DNA of 64,000 nt from Streptomyces pristinaespiralis (GTDB taxonomy: Bacteria > Actinomycetota > Actinomycetes > Streptomycetales > Streptomycetaceae): the NCBI RefSeq assembly GCF_001278075.1, contig NZ_CP011340.1, positions 2,914,001 to 2,978,000 of the forward strand, read 5' to 3'. Below are positions 47,375 to 57,113 of this stretch, piece by piece. The position numbers and the translations under genes were made by a program. The notes beneath the pieces were generated by a model. The model was not told the origin of the DNA and ran no database searches. It was given only the letters and a program-made list of their open reading frames with translations. Positions within the stretch are counted from its first letter, which is position 1; each line of letters opens with the position of its first letter.

Positions 47375-50300
47375 GTGCGGGGCTACGAACGCCAGGAGAG
47401 CCACCGAGCTGACGACGACCACCTCTCGCGGTTCGAAGCCGAGATGGACCGGCTGAAGACCGACCGGGAGAAGGCCGTCCAGCATGCCGAGGACCTCGGC
47501 TACCAGGTCGAGGTGTTGCGCGCCAAGCTCCACGAGGCGCGGCGCAATCTCGCCTCCCGTCCGGCTTACGACAGCGCCGACATCGGCTACCAGGCCGAGC
47601 AGTTGCTGCGGAACGCGCAGATCCAGGCGGACCAGCTCCGGCAGGACGCCGAGCGCGAGCTGCGCGAGGCCCGCGCGCAGACCCAGCGCATCCTCCAGGA
47701 GCACGCGGAGCACCAGGCCAGGCTCCAGGCGGAGCTGCACGCCGAGGCCGTCCAGCGCAGGCAGCGGCTGGACCAGGAACTGGCCGAGCGGCGCCAGACC
47801 GTCGAGTCGCACGTCAACGAGAACGTCGCCTGGGCCGAGCAGCTGCGGGCCCGTACCGAGTCGCAGGCCCACCGGCTGCTCGAGGAGTCCCGCGCGGAGG
47901 CGGAGCAGGCACTGGCCGCCGCCCGCGCGGAGGCCGCCCGCATCGCCGAGGAGGCCCGCCGCCGGCTCGGCAGCGAGGCGGAGACCGCGCGCGCCGAGGC
48001 CGAGGCGATCCTGCTGCGCGCCCGCAAGGACGCCGAGCGGCTGCTGAACGCCGCGTCCAGCCAGGCGCACGAGGCCACCACCCACGCCGAGCAGCTGCGC
48101 TCGACCACCACCGCGGAGTCCGACCAGGCCCGCCAGCAGGCCGCTGAGCTCAGCCGCGCCGCCGAACAGCGGCTCCAGGAGGCGGAGGAGAAGCTCCGCG
48201 AGGCCCGTGCCGAGTCGGAGAAGCTGCTCTCGGAGGCGAAGGAGTCCGCGGCCAAGCAGCTGTCGTCGGCCGAATCGGTCAACGAGCAGCGCACCCGCAC
48301 CGCCAAGGCGCAGATCGCCCGGCTCGTCGAAGAGGCGACCAAGGAGTCTGAGACCCTCAAGTCGGAGGCGGAGCAGGCACTCGCCGACGCCCGCGCCGAG
48401 GCGGAGAAGCTCGTCGAGGCCGCGGCGGAGAAGGCCCGTGCGGCCGTCGCCGAGGACTCGGCCGCCGCGCTCGCCAAGGCCGCCCGCACCGCCGAGGAGG
48501 TGCTGACCAAGGCGTCGGAGGACGCCAGGGCCACCACCCGCGCGGCGAGCGAGGAGGCCGAGCGGATCAAGCGCGAGGCCGAGGCGGAGGCCGACCGGCT
48601 GCGCGGCGAGGCCGCGGAGCAGGCCGACCAGCTCAAGGGCGCCGCGAAGGACGACACCAAGGAGTACCGCGCCAAGACGGTCGAGCTCCAGGAGGAGGCC
48701 CGCCGGCTGCGCGGGGAGGCCGAGCAGCTGCGCGCCGAGGCCGTCGCCGAGGGCGAGCGGATCCGCGGCGAGGCCCGCCGCGAGGCCGTCCAGCAGATCG
48801 AGGAGGCGGCGAGCACCGCCGAGGAGCTGCTGACCAAGGCGCGCACCGACGCCGACGAACTGCGCTCCCGGGCGAGCAGCGACAGCGAGAAGGTCCGTAC
48901 CGAGGCCATCGAGCGCGCCACGACCCTGCGCAAGCAGGCCGAGGAGACGCTCGAGCGCACCCGCGCGGAGGCCGAACGGCTGCGCGCGGAGGCGGAGGAG
49001 CAGGCCGACGGCGTACGGACGGCGGCGGAGGCCGCCGCGGTGGAACTGCGCGAGGAGACCGAACGCGGCATAGCGGCCCGTCAGGCGGAGGCGGCGGAGG
49101 AGCTGACCCGCCTTCACACCGAGGCGGAGGCACGGCTCGCCGCCGCCGAGGAGCGGCTGGCCGAGGCCCGCGCCGAGGGCGAGCGGATCCGCCGCGAGGC
49201 GGCGGAGGAGACCGAGCGGCTGCGCGCGGAGGCCGGCGAGCGGCTGCGCGCGCTCCAGGAGCAGGCGGAGACGGAGGCGGAGCGGCTGCGCACCGAGGCC
49301 GCGTCCGACGCCTCCGCGTCCCGCGCGGAGGCCGAGGCCCTCGCCGTACGGCTGCACAGCGACGCCGCCGCGGAGGCCGAGCGGCTGCGGACGGAGGCCC
49401 AGGAGACCGCCGACCGGGTACGCGCGGAGGCGGCGGCCGCCGCCGAGCGTGTGGGCACGGAGGCCGCGGAGGCACTGGCGGCCGCGCAGGAGGAGGCGGT
49501 ACGCCGCCGCCGCGAGGCGGAGGAGATCCTCGGCTCCGCGCGCGCCGAGGCCGGCCAGGAACGCGAGAGGGCCCGCGAGCAGAGCGAGGAACTCCTCGCG
49601 TCGGCCCGCAAGCGGGTCGAGGAGGCGCAGACCGAGGCCCACCGGCTGGTCGAGGAGGCCGACCGGCGTGCCACCGAGATGGTGTCCTCCGCGGAGCAGA
49701 CGGCCCAGCAGGTGCGGGACGCCGTCAGCGGGCTCCAGGAGCAGGCCGAGCAGGAGATCGCCGGACTGCGCAGCGCCGCCGAGCACTCGGCGGAGCGCAC
49801 CCGGACGGAGGCGCAGGAGGAGGCGGACCGGGTCCGCGCCGACGCGTACGCGGAGCGGGAGCGGGCGGCGGAGGACGCCGGCCGGCTGCGGTCCAGGGCC
49901 CAGGAGGAGACGGAGGCCGCGCAGGCGCTCGCTGAGCGGACCGTCGCAGATGCCATCGCGGAGGCTGACCGGCTGCGGGCGGACACCGCCGAGTACGTGC
50001 AGCGGATGCGCACGGAGGCGTCGGACGCCGTCGCCACCGCCGAGCAGGACGCGGCACGGACCCGCGCGGAGGCCCGCGAGGACGCCAACCGCATCCGTTC
50101 GGAGGCGGCCGCGCAGGCGGATCTGCTGATCAACGAGGCGACGAGCGAGAGCGAGCGGCTGCGCACGGAGGCCGCGGAGCTGCGCGCGTCGGCCGACGCG
50201 GAGGCCACGCGCCTGCTCACGGAGGCCGAGCAGATCAAGGTCGACGGCGAGGCCGAGATCGAGCAGATGCGTGCGGCCGTACGGGCCGACCGCGAGCAGG

Positions 50301-51415
50301 TGCTGGACGAGGCGAGGCGGGCCGCCGACAAGCGGCGGGCGGACGCCGCGTCGCAGGCCGACCAGCTCATCAGCGAGGCGAGGGGCGAGGCCGAGCGGAT
50401 CACGGCGGAGACCGCCGCGGAGACGGAGCGGCTGCGCGCGGAGGCGAACGGCGACGCCGAGCGGCTGCGTGCGGAGGCCGCGGAGACGGTCGGTTCCGCG
50501 CAGCAGGCGGCGGAGCGGATCCGCGCGGAGGCCGAGCGCTTCAGGGCGGAGACGGAGGCCGCGGCGGAGCAGCTGCGTGCCGAGGCCCGCGCGGAGGCCG
50601 ACCGGCTGCTCGACGAGGCGCGTGAGGCTGCCTCGAAGCGCCGGGCGGACGCCGCCGAGCAGGCCGACCAGCTCATCGCCAAGGCCCAGGAGGAGGCACT
50701 GCGCGCGGCCACCGAGGCCGAGGCGCAGGCCGACGCGATGGTGGGCGCTGCCCGCAACGAGGCGGAGCGGCTGGTCTCCGAGGCCACCGTCGAGGGCAAC
50801 TCGCTGGTGGAGAAGGCCCGTACGGACGCCGACGAGCTCCTGGTCGGCGCCCGCCGGGACGCGACCGCCATAAGGGAACGCGGCGAGGAGCTGCGGACCC
50901 GGGTGGAGAACGAGGTCGAGGAACTCCACGAGCGGGCCCGCCGGGAGACCGCGGAGCAGATGAAGACGGCCGGCGAGCGTGTCGACAATCTGGTCAAGGC
51001 CGCGGAGGAGCAGCGCGCGGAGGCGGAGGCGAAGGCCAAGGAGCTTCTCGCCGAGGCCAATTCGGAGGCGAGCAAGGTCAGGATCGCCGCCGTGAAGAAG
51101 GCGGAGGGACTCCTCAAGGAGGCCGAGCAGAAGAAGGCCGAGCTGATCCGCGAGGGCGAGCGCGCCAAGGCGGAGGCGGACCGCGAGGCCGAACGGACGG
51201 TCGACGAGGGCAAGCGGGAGCTGGAGGTCCTGGTGCGCAGGCGCGAGGACATCCAGGCGGAGATCTCCCGTGTCCAGGACGTGCTCGAGGCGTTGGAGTC
51301 GTTCGAGGCCCCGTCAGCCGGCAAGAGCGGGACGGGCGGCGGCTCCGCCGGCGGCGTCAAGGCCGGGGCCGCGGCAGGGGTTACCCGTTCGAGTGGCAAG
51401 TCATCCGACGGCTAG
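47375..51415 (+). CDS. scy: Scy, coiled-coil polarity scaffold protein
   Basis: 1346-residue cytoplasmic protein, nearly all coiled coil. After a short N-terminal segment (MRGYERQESHRADDDHLSRF, then LGYQVEVLRAKLHEARRNLA, DivIVA-like) come hundreds of residues of Ala/Glu/Arg repeats of the type AEAERLRAEAEE, which published work describes as 51-residue repeats with hendecads. In S. coelicolor, Scy (SCO5397) organises the tip-organising centre, recruits DivIVA and FilP, and affects branching and septation. GTG 47375 is chosen for agreement with the known N-terminus. Often annotated cellulose-binding protein. The C-terminus is Gly/Ser-rich and disordered. filP follows. Confidence 0.93.
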   Translation: MRGYERQESHRADDDHLSRFEAEMDRLKTDREKAVQHAEDLGYQVEVLRAKLHEARRNLASRPAYDSADIGYQAEQLLRNAQIQADQLRQDAERELREARAQTQRILQEHAEHQARLQAELHAEAVQRRQRLDQELAERRQTVESHVNENVAWAEQLRARTESQAHRLLEESRAEAEQALAAARAEAARIAEEARRRLGSEAETARAEAEAILLRARKDAERLLNAASSQAHEATTHAEQLRSTTTAESDQARQQAAELSRAAEQRLQEAEEKLREARAESEKLLSEAKESAAKQLSSAESVNEQRTRTAKAQIARLVEEATKESETLKSEAEQALADARAEAEKLVEAAAEKARAAVAEDSAAALAKAARTAEEVLTKASEDARATTRAASEEAERIKREAEAEADRLRGEAAEQADQLKGAAKDDTKEYRAKTVELQEEARRLRGEAEQLRAEAVAEGERIRGEARREAVQQIEEAASTAEELLTKARTDADELRSRASSDSEKVRTEAIERATTLRKQAEETLERTRAEAERLRAEAEEQADGVRTAAEAAAVELREETERGIAARQAEAAEELTRLHTEAEARLAAAEERLAEARAEGERIRREAAEETERLRAEAGERLRALQEQAETEAERLRTEAASDASASRAEAEALAVRLHSDAAAEAERLRTEAQETADRVRAEAAAAAERVGTEAAEALAAAQEEAVRRRREAEEILGSARAEAGQERERAREQSEELLASARKRVEEAQTEAHRLVEEADRRATEMVSSAEQTAQQVRDAVSGLQEQAEQEIAGLRSAAEHSAERTRTEAQEEADRVRADAYAERERAAEDAGRLRSRAQEETEAAQALAERTVADAIAEADRLRADTAEYVQRMRTEASDAVATAEQDAARTRAEAREDANRIRSEAAAQADLLINEATSESERLRTEAAELRASADAEATRLLTEAEQIKVDGEAEIEQMRAAVRADREQVLDEARRAADKRRADAASQADQLISEARGEAERITAETAAETERLRAEANGDAERLRAEAAETVGSAQQAAERIRAEAERFRAETEAAAEQLRAEARAEADRLLDEAREAASKRRADAAEQADQLIAKAQEEALRAATEAEAQADAMVGAARNEAERLVSEATVEGNSLVEKARTDADELLVGARRDATAIRERGEELRTRVENEVEELHERARRETAEQMKTAGERVDNLVKAAEEQRAEAEAKAKELLAEANSEASKVRIAAVKKAEGLLKEAEQKKAELIREGERAKAEADREAERTVDEGKRELEVLVRRREDIQAEISRVQDVLEALESFEAPSAGKSGTGGGSAGGVKAGAAAGVTRSSGKSSDG

Positions 51416-51528
51416 CCACTCAAAAGGCTGGACATTCTCCAGATCAAACCGGCATCCGCTCGATGACACGCCGCTTCGGCCCCTAGGATTCCCTCTAACA
51501 CCTCACCGGTCTCATTGACAGGAACCCC

Positions 51529-52467
51529 ATGAGCGACACTTCCTCCCCCTTCGGCTTCGAGCTCGTGCGGCGTGGTTACGACCGCGGTCAGGTGGACGAC
51601 CGCATTACCAAACTCGTCGCCGACCGTGATAGTGCTCTGGCCCGAATCACCTCTCTGGAAAAGCGCATCGAGGAGCTCCACCTCGAGACGCAGAACGCCC
51701 AGGCCCAGGTCAACGACGCCGAGCCGTCGTACGCCGGTCTCGGTGCGCGTGTCGAGAAGATCCTCCGCCTCGCCGAGGAGGAGGCGAAGGACCTGCGCGA
51801 GGAGGCCCGTCGCGCCGCCGAGCAGCACCGCGAGCTCGCCGAGTCCGCCGCCCAGCAGGTGCGCAACGACGCCGAGTCGTTCGCCTCCGAGCGCAAGGCG
51901 AAGGCGGAGGACGAGGGCATCCGCATCGTCGAGAAGGCGAAGGGCGACGCCCAGACGCTGCGCAGCGAGGCCCAGAAGGACGCGCAGTCCAAGCGGGAGG
52001 AGGCGGACGCGCTCTTCGAGGAGACCCGCGCCAAGGCCGCCCAGGCCGCCGCGGACTTCGAGACCAACCTCGCCAAGCGCCGGGAGCAGTCGGAGCGCGA
52101 CCTGGCGTCCCGTCAGGCGAAGGCGGAGAAGCGTCTCGCGGAGATCGAGCACCGCGCCGAGCAGCTGCGCCTCGAGGCGGAGAAGCTGCGTACGGACGCG
52201 GAGCGCCGTGCCCGTCAGACGGTGGAGACCGCGCAGCGCCAGGCCGAGGACATCGTGGCCGACGCGAACGCCAAGGCCGACCGTATCCGCAGCGAATCGG
52301 AGCGCGAGCTGGCGGCGCTCACCAACCGCCGCGACTCGATCAACGCCCAGCTGACCAACGTCCGCGAGATGCTGGCCACGCTGACCGGTGCCGCGGTCGC
52401 CGCGGCGGGCACGCCCGCCGACGACGAGCCGATCTCCCGCGGAGTCCCGGCGCAGCAGTCCCGCTGA
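51529..52467 (+). CDS. filP: FilP, intermediate-filament-like coiled-coil protein
   Basis: 312-residue cytoskeletal protein. The short N-terminal head contains FGFELVRRGYDRGQVDDRIT, related to DivIVA, and is followed by a long parallel coiled coil with Ala/Glu/Arg hendecad repeats (about 35-290). FilP (SCO5396) forms a filament network near hyphal tips and adds stiffness; it interacts with Scy and DivIVA. Start ATG 51529 with AGGA upstream; TAGGAT at 51484-51489 is a possible -10. Closed by a strong hairpin. Confidence 0.94.
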   Translation: MSDTSSPFGFELVRRGYDRGQVDDRITKLVADRDSALARITSLEKRIEELHLETQNAQAQVNDAEPSYAGLGARVEKILRLAEEEAKDLREEARRAAEQHRELAESAAQQVRNDAESFASERKAKAEDEGIRIVEKAKGDAQTLRSEAQKDAQSKREEADALFEETRAKAAQAAADFETNLAKRREQSERDLASRQAKAEKRLAEIEHRAEQLRLEAEKLRTDAERRARQTVETAQRQAEDIVADANAKADRIRSESERELAALTNRRDSINAQLTNVREMLATLTGAAVAAAGTPADDEPISRGVPAQQSR

Positions 52468-52489
52468 CGATCCCTCCGGCGGTTTCGAT

Positions 52490-52526
52490 ACAGGTGCCCG
52501 GTGCCGTTCAGGCACCGGGCACCTGT
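52490..52526 (+). terminator. filP terminator
   Basis: Perfect 16-bp stem (52490-52505 with 52511-52526) and a GTTCA loop, 22 bases after the filP stop. No T-run. Confidence 0.8.
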
Positions 52527-52538
52527 GCGTCCGGCCCG

Positions 52539-52572
52539 CCCCTGTCACCCTGTCGCACGGCCCTGTCACCCC
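52539..52572 (+). promoter_or_regulatory. CCCTGTCACCC direct repeats before the ABC operon
   Basis: Two copies of CCCTGTCACCC (52540-52550 and 52561-52571), exactly 21 bp apart, in the leader of the first ABC exporter. TAGCGT (52632-52637) six bases before the ATG may be a -10 for a leaderless transcript. Confidence 0.45.
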
Positions 52573-52643
52573 GATGCGGAAGGGACTCCTTCCCTTCCCG
52601 GAACCCGGTGGCGGACGCTTCCGGGCCCCCGTAGCGTGAACGC

Positions 52644-53642
52644 ATGATCGAGCTCGAGGGTCTCACCAAACACTTCGGCAGCAAGGTCGCGGTCGACCAT
52701 CTCTCCTTCAAGGTCCGCCCGGGGGTGGTGACCGGTTTCCTCGGTCCCAACGGGGCGGGCAAGTCGACGACGATGCGGATGATGCTCGATCTCGACAACC
52801 CCACCAGCGGCACCGTCAGGATCGACGGGCGGCACTACCGCGAGCTCGAAGAACCACTGAAGTACATCGGGGCGCTGCTCGACGCCAAGGCGATGCACGG
52901 GGGCCGCAGCGCGTACAACAACCTGCTCTGTCTGGCCCAGGCGAACCGCATCCCACGGAGCCGGGTCGCCGAGGTCCTCGACGTGGTCGGACTGACGCCG
53001 GTCGCGCGGAAGAAGTCGAAGGGCTTCTCCATGGGTATGGGCCAGCGGCTCGGAATCGCGTCGGCGCTCCTCGGTGATCCCGAGATCCTGATGTTCGACG
53101 AACCGGTCAATGGTCTGGACCCCGAGGGAATTCACTGGATCCGTAATCTGATGAAAGCCCTTGCGCAGGAGGGCCGGACGATCTTCGTTTCTTCTCATCT
53201 CATGAGTGAAATGGCCCTGACCGCCGATCACTTGATCGTGATCGGCCAGGGCAAGCTGCTGGCCGACACCTCGATGGCCGATTTCATCCAGCAGAACTCG
53301 CGCAGTTATGTGCGCCTCCGCTCCCCTCAGCAGGAAGAGCTGCGGGACGCGGTGCACCGGGCGGGCATGACGGTCGTCGAGTCGGACAACGGCACCCTGG
53401 AGGTCGACGGCGCGAGCACCGAGCAGCTCGGCGAGCTGGCGGCGGAGCACCGGATCGTGCTCCACGAGCTCAGTGCCCAACGCGCCTCGCTCGAGGAGGC
53501 GTTCATGCAGATGACCGCCGGCGCGGTGGAGTACCACGCGCACTCCACCGGCGCGGCCGCACCACCACCATCGCCCGGCCTGGGCACCCCGTCGTCCGGC
53601 CACGGCGCCCCCCAGTGGGCCCCGCGCAAAGAGGGAGCCTGA
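52644..53642 (+). CDS. ABC exporter ATP-binding protein 1
   Basis: 332-residue ATPase of the ABC-2/DrrA type. Walker A GPNGAGKST (about 37-45), signature region FSMGMGQRLGIA, Walker B LMFDEP and switch histidine in SSHLMSE are all present. A C-terminal tail of about 40 residues is Pro/Gly/Ala-rich. It pairs with the permease three bases downstream. The next two genes are close paralogues of this pair. No drug or peptide substrate can be named. Confidence 0.93.
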   Translation: MIELEGLTKHFGSKVAVDHLSFKVRPGVVTGFLGPNGAGKSTTMRMMLDLDNPTSGTVRIDGRHYRELEEPLKYIGALLDAKAMHGGRSAYNNLLCLAQANRIPRSRVAEVLDVVGLTPVARKKSKGFSMGMGQRLGIASALLGDPEILMFDEPVNGLDPEGIHWIRNLMKALAQEGRTIFVSSHLMSEMALTADHLIVIGQGKLLADTSMADFIQQNSRSYVRLRSPQQEELRDAVHRAGMTVVESDNGTLEVDGASTEQLGELAAEHRIVLHELSAQRASLEEAFMQMTAGAVEYHAHSTGAAAPPPSPGLGTPSSGHGAPQWAPRKEGA

Positions 53643-53645
53643 CCG

Positions 53646-54425
53646 ATGGCATCCGTACCCGCCGTCCTCCAGTCCGAGTGGACCAAGATCCGTACGGTCT
53701 CCTCCACGCGCTGGACGCTGATCAGCGCGCTCGCCGTGACCGTCGCGATGGGCGCGGCCCTGTGCGCCCTGATGAACGCCACGTTCGACGATCTGCCGGA
53801 CGCCGAGCGGCTGACGTTCGACCCGACCCTCATCAGCTTCTCCGGGATGGTTCTCGGGCAGCTCGCGATGGTGGTCTTCGGCGTCCTCGTCGTCGGCACC
53901 GAGTACAGCTCGGGCATGATCCGCACCTCGCTCGCCGCCGTACCCCAGCGCGGCACGTTCATCTTCAGCAAGATCGCGGTGGCCGGGCTGCTGGCGCTCG
54001 TGGTCGGGATGGCGACGAGCTTCTTCACGTTCTTCCTCGGCCAGGCGCTGCTCGGCGAGCACCGAACGTCGATCGGTGAGGAGAACGTGCTGCGGGCCGT
54101 CTTCGGCGGTGGCATCTACATGGGCCTGATGGCGATCTTCTCGATGGGCGTCGCCACGATGCTCCGCAGCTCGATGCTCTCGCTGGGCATCCTGATGCCG
54201 TTCTTCTTCCTGGTCTCGCAGATCCTCTCCGCGGTACCGGGCGCCAAGGACGTCGCGCGCTACTTCCCCGACCAGGCCGGCGCCAAGATCATGCAGGTGG
54301 TCCCGAACGCCATGAACAGCGGTGACTCCCCTTACGGCCCTTGGGGCGGCCTGGGCATCATGCTGCTGTGGGTGGCCGCGGCGCTGCTGGGCGGCTTCCT
54401 CGTGCTGAAGAAACGGGACGCCTGA
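53646..54425 (+). CDS. ABC exporter permease 1
   Basis: 259-residue ABC-2-type membrane protein with six predicted spans. It begins MASVPAVLQSEWTKIRTVSS, a cytoplasmic motif shared with the paralogue at 55731 (LLSEWTKIRSVRST). Partner of the ATPase gene three bases upstream. Confidence 0.92.
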   Translation: MASVPAVLQSEWTKIRTVSSTRWTLISALAVTVAMGAALCALMNATFDDLPDAERLTFDPTLISFSGMVLGQLAMVVFGVLVVGTEYSSGMIRTSLAAVPQRGTFIFSKIAVAGLLALVVGMATSFFTFFLGQALLGEHRTSIGEENVLRAVFGGGIYMGLMAIFSMGVATMLRSSMLSLGILMPFFFLVSQILSAVPGAKDVARYFPDQAGAKIMQVVPNAMNSGDSPYGPWGGLGIMLLWVAAALLGGFLVLKKRDA

Positions 54426-54549
54426 ACGGGCCCGTAGCCGTATCTGCTTGGGCGGAACCATCAGGGCCCGGCTATCCTCCTAGCACTTACGGGGGCGTAC
54501 GGCTGCACCGCCTGTGCCCCGACGACCCGAAAGTCGATGGGGCTGGAGA

Positions 54550-55734
54550 ATGATCGAGGCAGTCGGCCTGACGAAGCGCTATGGCGCCAAGACAGCCGTG
54601 TACAACCTTTCCTTCCAGGTGCGGCCGGGCGCCGTCACCGGATTCCTCGGCCCCAACGGCGCGGGCAAGTCCACGACGATGCGCATGATCCTCGGCCTGG
54701 ACCGGCCGACGTCGGGCCAGGTCACCATCGGTGGGCTCCCGTTCCGGCAGCTGCCGAACGCACCCCGCCAGGTCGGCGCGCTGCTCGACGCCAAGGCGGT
54801 GCACGGCGGCCGTACCGCCCGCAACCACCTGCTGTCGCTGGCGCAGCTCTCCGGGATCCCGGACCGCCGGGTCGACGAGGTGCTCGGCGTCGTGGGCCTC
54901 CAGGGCGTGGCGAAGAGGCGCTCGAAGGGCTTCTCGCTCGGCATGGGGCAGAGGCTCGGCATCGCCGCCGCGCTGCTGGGCGACCCTCAGGTGCTGCTCT
55001 TCGACGAGCCGGTCAACGGCCTCGACCCCGAGGGCATCCTCTGGGTCCGCAACCTGATGAAGCAGCTGGCGTCCGAGGGCCGTACGGTCTTCGTCTCCTC
55101 GCACCTGATGAGCGAGATGGCTCTCACGGCCGACCATCTGATCGTGATCGGACGCGGTCAGCTGATGGCGGACATGAGCGTCAAGGACTTCATCTCCCAC
55201 AACTCCGCCGACTTCGCCAGGGTCCGCACGCCGCAGACGGAGCCCGAGCAGCGCGAGAAGCTCCTCGCCGCCCTGACCGAGGCGGGCGGCCAGGTGATGC
55301 CGGAGCCGGACGGCGCGCTGCGGGTGACCGGCCTGCCGCTGCCCCGCATCAGCGACCTGGCGCACGACGCGGACGTACGGCTGTGGGAGCTGTCGCCGCA
55401 CCAGGCCTCCCTGGAGGAGGCGTACATGCGGATGACGCAGGGCGCGGTGGACTACCGTTCGACGGCGGACGAGAAGTCCGGGCTGATGCAGCAGCCGCCG
55501 ATGGGGCACGTCCCGCCGCAGCCGCACATCCCGGAGGTGCCGCAGCAGGGGTTCTACGCCCCGCCGCCGCCCCAGCCCGGCCAGAACCCGTACGCGACGC
55601 CCGTGCCTGCCGCTCCCGCACCGGCCGCACCGTCCGGACCTGTGCCGGCCGCGCCGCCCGCCGCTCCGGCCGAGGCCCCCGCTCCCCCGGCGGCCGCCCC
55701 CGCCGACCTGACCAAGCCCGAGGACGCACGATGA
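54550..55734 (+). CDS. ABC exporter ATP-binding protein 2
   Basis: 394 residues, paralogue of the 52644 gene (Walker A GPNGAGKST, FSLGMGQRLGIA, LLFDEP). The C-terminal tail is much longer, about 85 residues of Pro/Ala (QQPPMGHVPPQPHIPEVPQQ and beyond), probably disordered. The ATG at 54550 has a weak, closely spaced GGAG; GTG 54514 is an alternative. Overlaps its permease by four bases (ATGA). Confidence 0.92.
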   Translation: MIEAVGLTKRYGAKTAVYNLSFQVRPGAVTGFLGPNGAGKSTTMRMILGLDRPTSGQVTIGGLPFRQLPNAPRQVGALLDAKAVHGGRTARNHLLSLAQLSGIPDRRVDEVLGVVGLQGVAKRRSKGFSLGMGQRLGIAAALLGDPQVLLFDEPVNGLDPEGILWVRNLMKQLASEGRTVFVSSHLMSEMALTADHLIVIGRGQLMADMSVKDFISHNSADFARVRTPQTEPEQREKLLAALTEAGGQVMPEPDGALRVTGLPLPRISDLAHDADVRLWELSPHQASLEEAYMRMTQGAVDYRSTADEKSGLMQQPPMGHVPPQPHIPEVPQQGFYAPPPPQPGQNPYATPVPAAPAPAAPSGPVPAAPPAAPAEAPAPPAAAPADLTKPEDAR

Positions 55735-56558
55735 GCACTCCCTACCAGCAGCCCGGCTCGTACGCCTCCCCGATCCCGGTGCGCGGGGCCAGCCTCGGTG
55801 ACGCGCTCCTGTCCGAGTGGACGAAGATCCGTTCCGTGCGCTCCACGATGTGGACGCTGGGCGTGATGATCGTGCTGATGCTCGGCATCGGTCTCGGGGT
55901 CGCCGCGCTCGTCTCCGCCGCCGGCGAGTCGGCCGGCATCGCGGACTCGTCCGCCCTCGGCATGGGCTTCTTCGGCGTCCTGCCCGGCTCGATCTGTGTG
56001 ATGACCCTGGGCGTGCTCACCATCGCGTCCGAGTACAGCACCGGCATGATCCGTACGACGCTGACGGCCTGCCCCAGCCGCGGCCGTGTGCTCGCGGCCA
56101 AGGCCACCGTCTTCTTCCTTCTGGTCCTCACGATCACGACCCTGGTCGCGGGCCTCGTCGCGGTCATCCAGAACGCGATGGTCGAGGCGGTCGAGCCCAC
56201 CGGCGACGAATGGCTGCGCGCGTCCGTGGGCGTGGGCCTCTACACCGCCTCGCTCGGCCTGCTGTCGCTGGCCGTGGGCGCCATGATCCGGCACTCGGCA
56301 GGTGCGATCACCACCATGATCGGTGTGATGCTGCTGCCGCTGGTGGCGGCCATGTTCATGTTCTCCGAGTCGCTCCAGGACCTTCAGAAGTTCCTGCTGG
56401 AGTGGGCCATCCCGAGCCAGCTCATCGGCATCTACGGTGAGGCGGCGTCGGGCGGGTCCTCCGGTCCCCTCGGCTGGGAACCGGTGTGGATCATGCTCGG
56501 CATCTCGGTCGTGGCGCTCGGCGGGGCGTACGCGACGATGAGCAGCCGGGACGTCTGA
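55731..56558 (+). CDS. ABC exporter permease 2
   Basis: 275-residue ABC-2 permease with six predicted spans, paralogous to the 53646 gene: LLSEWTKIRSVRSTMWTLGV near the start, ASEYSTGMIRTTLTA after the second span. Translationally coupled to ATPase 2. The gene pair appears to have arisen by duplication of the first pair. Confidence 0.92.
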   Translation: MSTPYQQPGSYASPIPVRGASLGDALLSEWTKIRSVRSTMWTLGVMIVLMLGIGLGVAALVSAAGESAGIADSSALGMGFFGVLPGSICVMTLGVLTIASEYSTGMIRTTLTACPSRGRVLAAKATVFFLLVLTITTLVAGLVAVIQNAMVEAVEPTGDEWLRASVGVGLYTASLGLLSLAVGAMIRHSAGAITTMIGVMLLPLVAAMFMFSESLQDLQKFLLEWAIPSQLIGIYGEAASGGSSGPLGWEPVWIMLGISVVALGGAYATMSSRDV

Positions 56559-56569
56559 CCCGCGAGGGT

Positions 56570-56899
56570 TCAGTACCTCGGCGCGTTCCTGGACCGCTGC
56601 ACCTTGGAGGTGCGGCGGTCCTTCGCGTTCCAGCACGCCTTGTGCCAGTGGCGGCGGTCGTCCACGCCGCCGTGCTCGGGCCAGGCCACCACGTGGGGCA
56701 TGCCGGAGGAGATCTCCTGGTCGCAGCCCGGGCAGCGGTACCGCTTGCCGGCGGCACTTGCACCCGCGACGTGGCGCACCGACCACTCCTCGCCCTGCCA
56801 GGACTCGCTGCTGCCGAAACCGCCGTACCGGCCGGCGGGGTCGCTCGCTCGCTCGGTGGGCTTCTCGCCGCCTCGGGGGCGGTTGCGGCGCGGGGACAC
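56570..56899 (-). CDS. Zinc-ribbon-like small protein
   Basis: 109 residues. After a basic, disordered N-terminus, the middle has CPGCDQEISSGMPHVV and then HWHKACW, a CxxC plus HxxxC arrangement expected to bind one zinc ion in a treble-clef or ribbon fold. The GTG at 56899 has GAGGTG five bases upstream. Homologues in Streptomyces are often labelled ATP/GTP-binding protein, but no P-loop is present here, so that label is not justified. It is convergent with the ABC operon (11 bases apart). Confidence 0.75.
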   Translation of the reverse strand: MSPRRNRPRGGEKPTERASDPAGRYGGFGSSESWQGEEWSVRHVAGASAAGKRYRCPGCDQEISSGMPHVVAWPEHGGVDDRRHWHKACWNAKDRRTSKVQRSRNAPRY

Positions 56900-57113
56900 G
56901 TGACACCTCACGGGGCAAGTCCGGACAGTTGCCCGTCCAGCGTACGGGCCCGGGCCCCGGCGTCCGTCCCTCACACGGGTGCGAGCGCGTCCTGCATCAG
57001 GGCCAGTTACCGGAAAATCGCAACAACTTCACGCCTGGCCGTGCCTTTGGCACGTGTCAGGCGTTGTTGCCTGTAGGGGGAGTGACGCGTCGGCCGCAAG
57101 GAGGCAGAAGGCG

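Noticed and set aside
47210..50929. 1239-codon open frame antisense to scy
   Set aside because: It is the mirror of the scy repeats. The product is Leu/Arg/Gly-rich with no domain, and the sense frame is a recognised protein.
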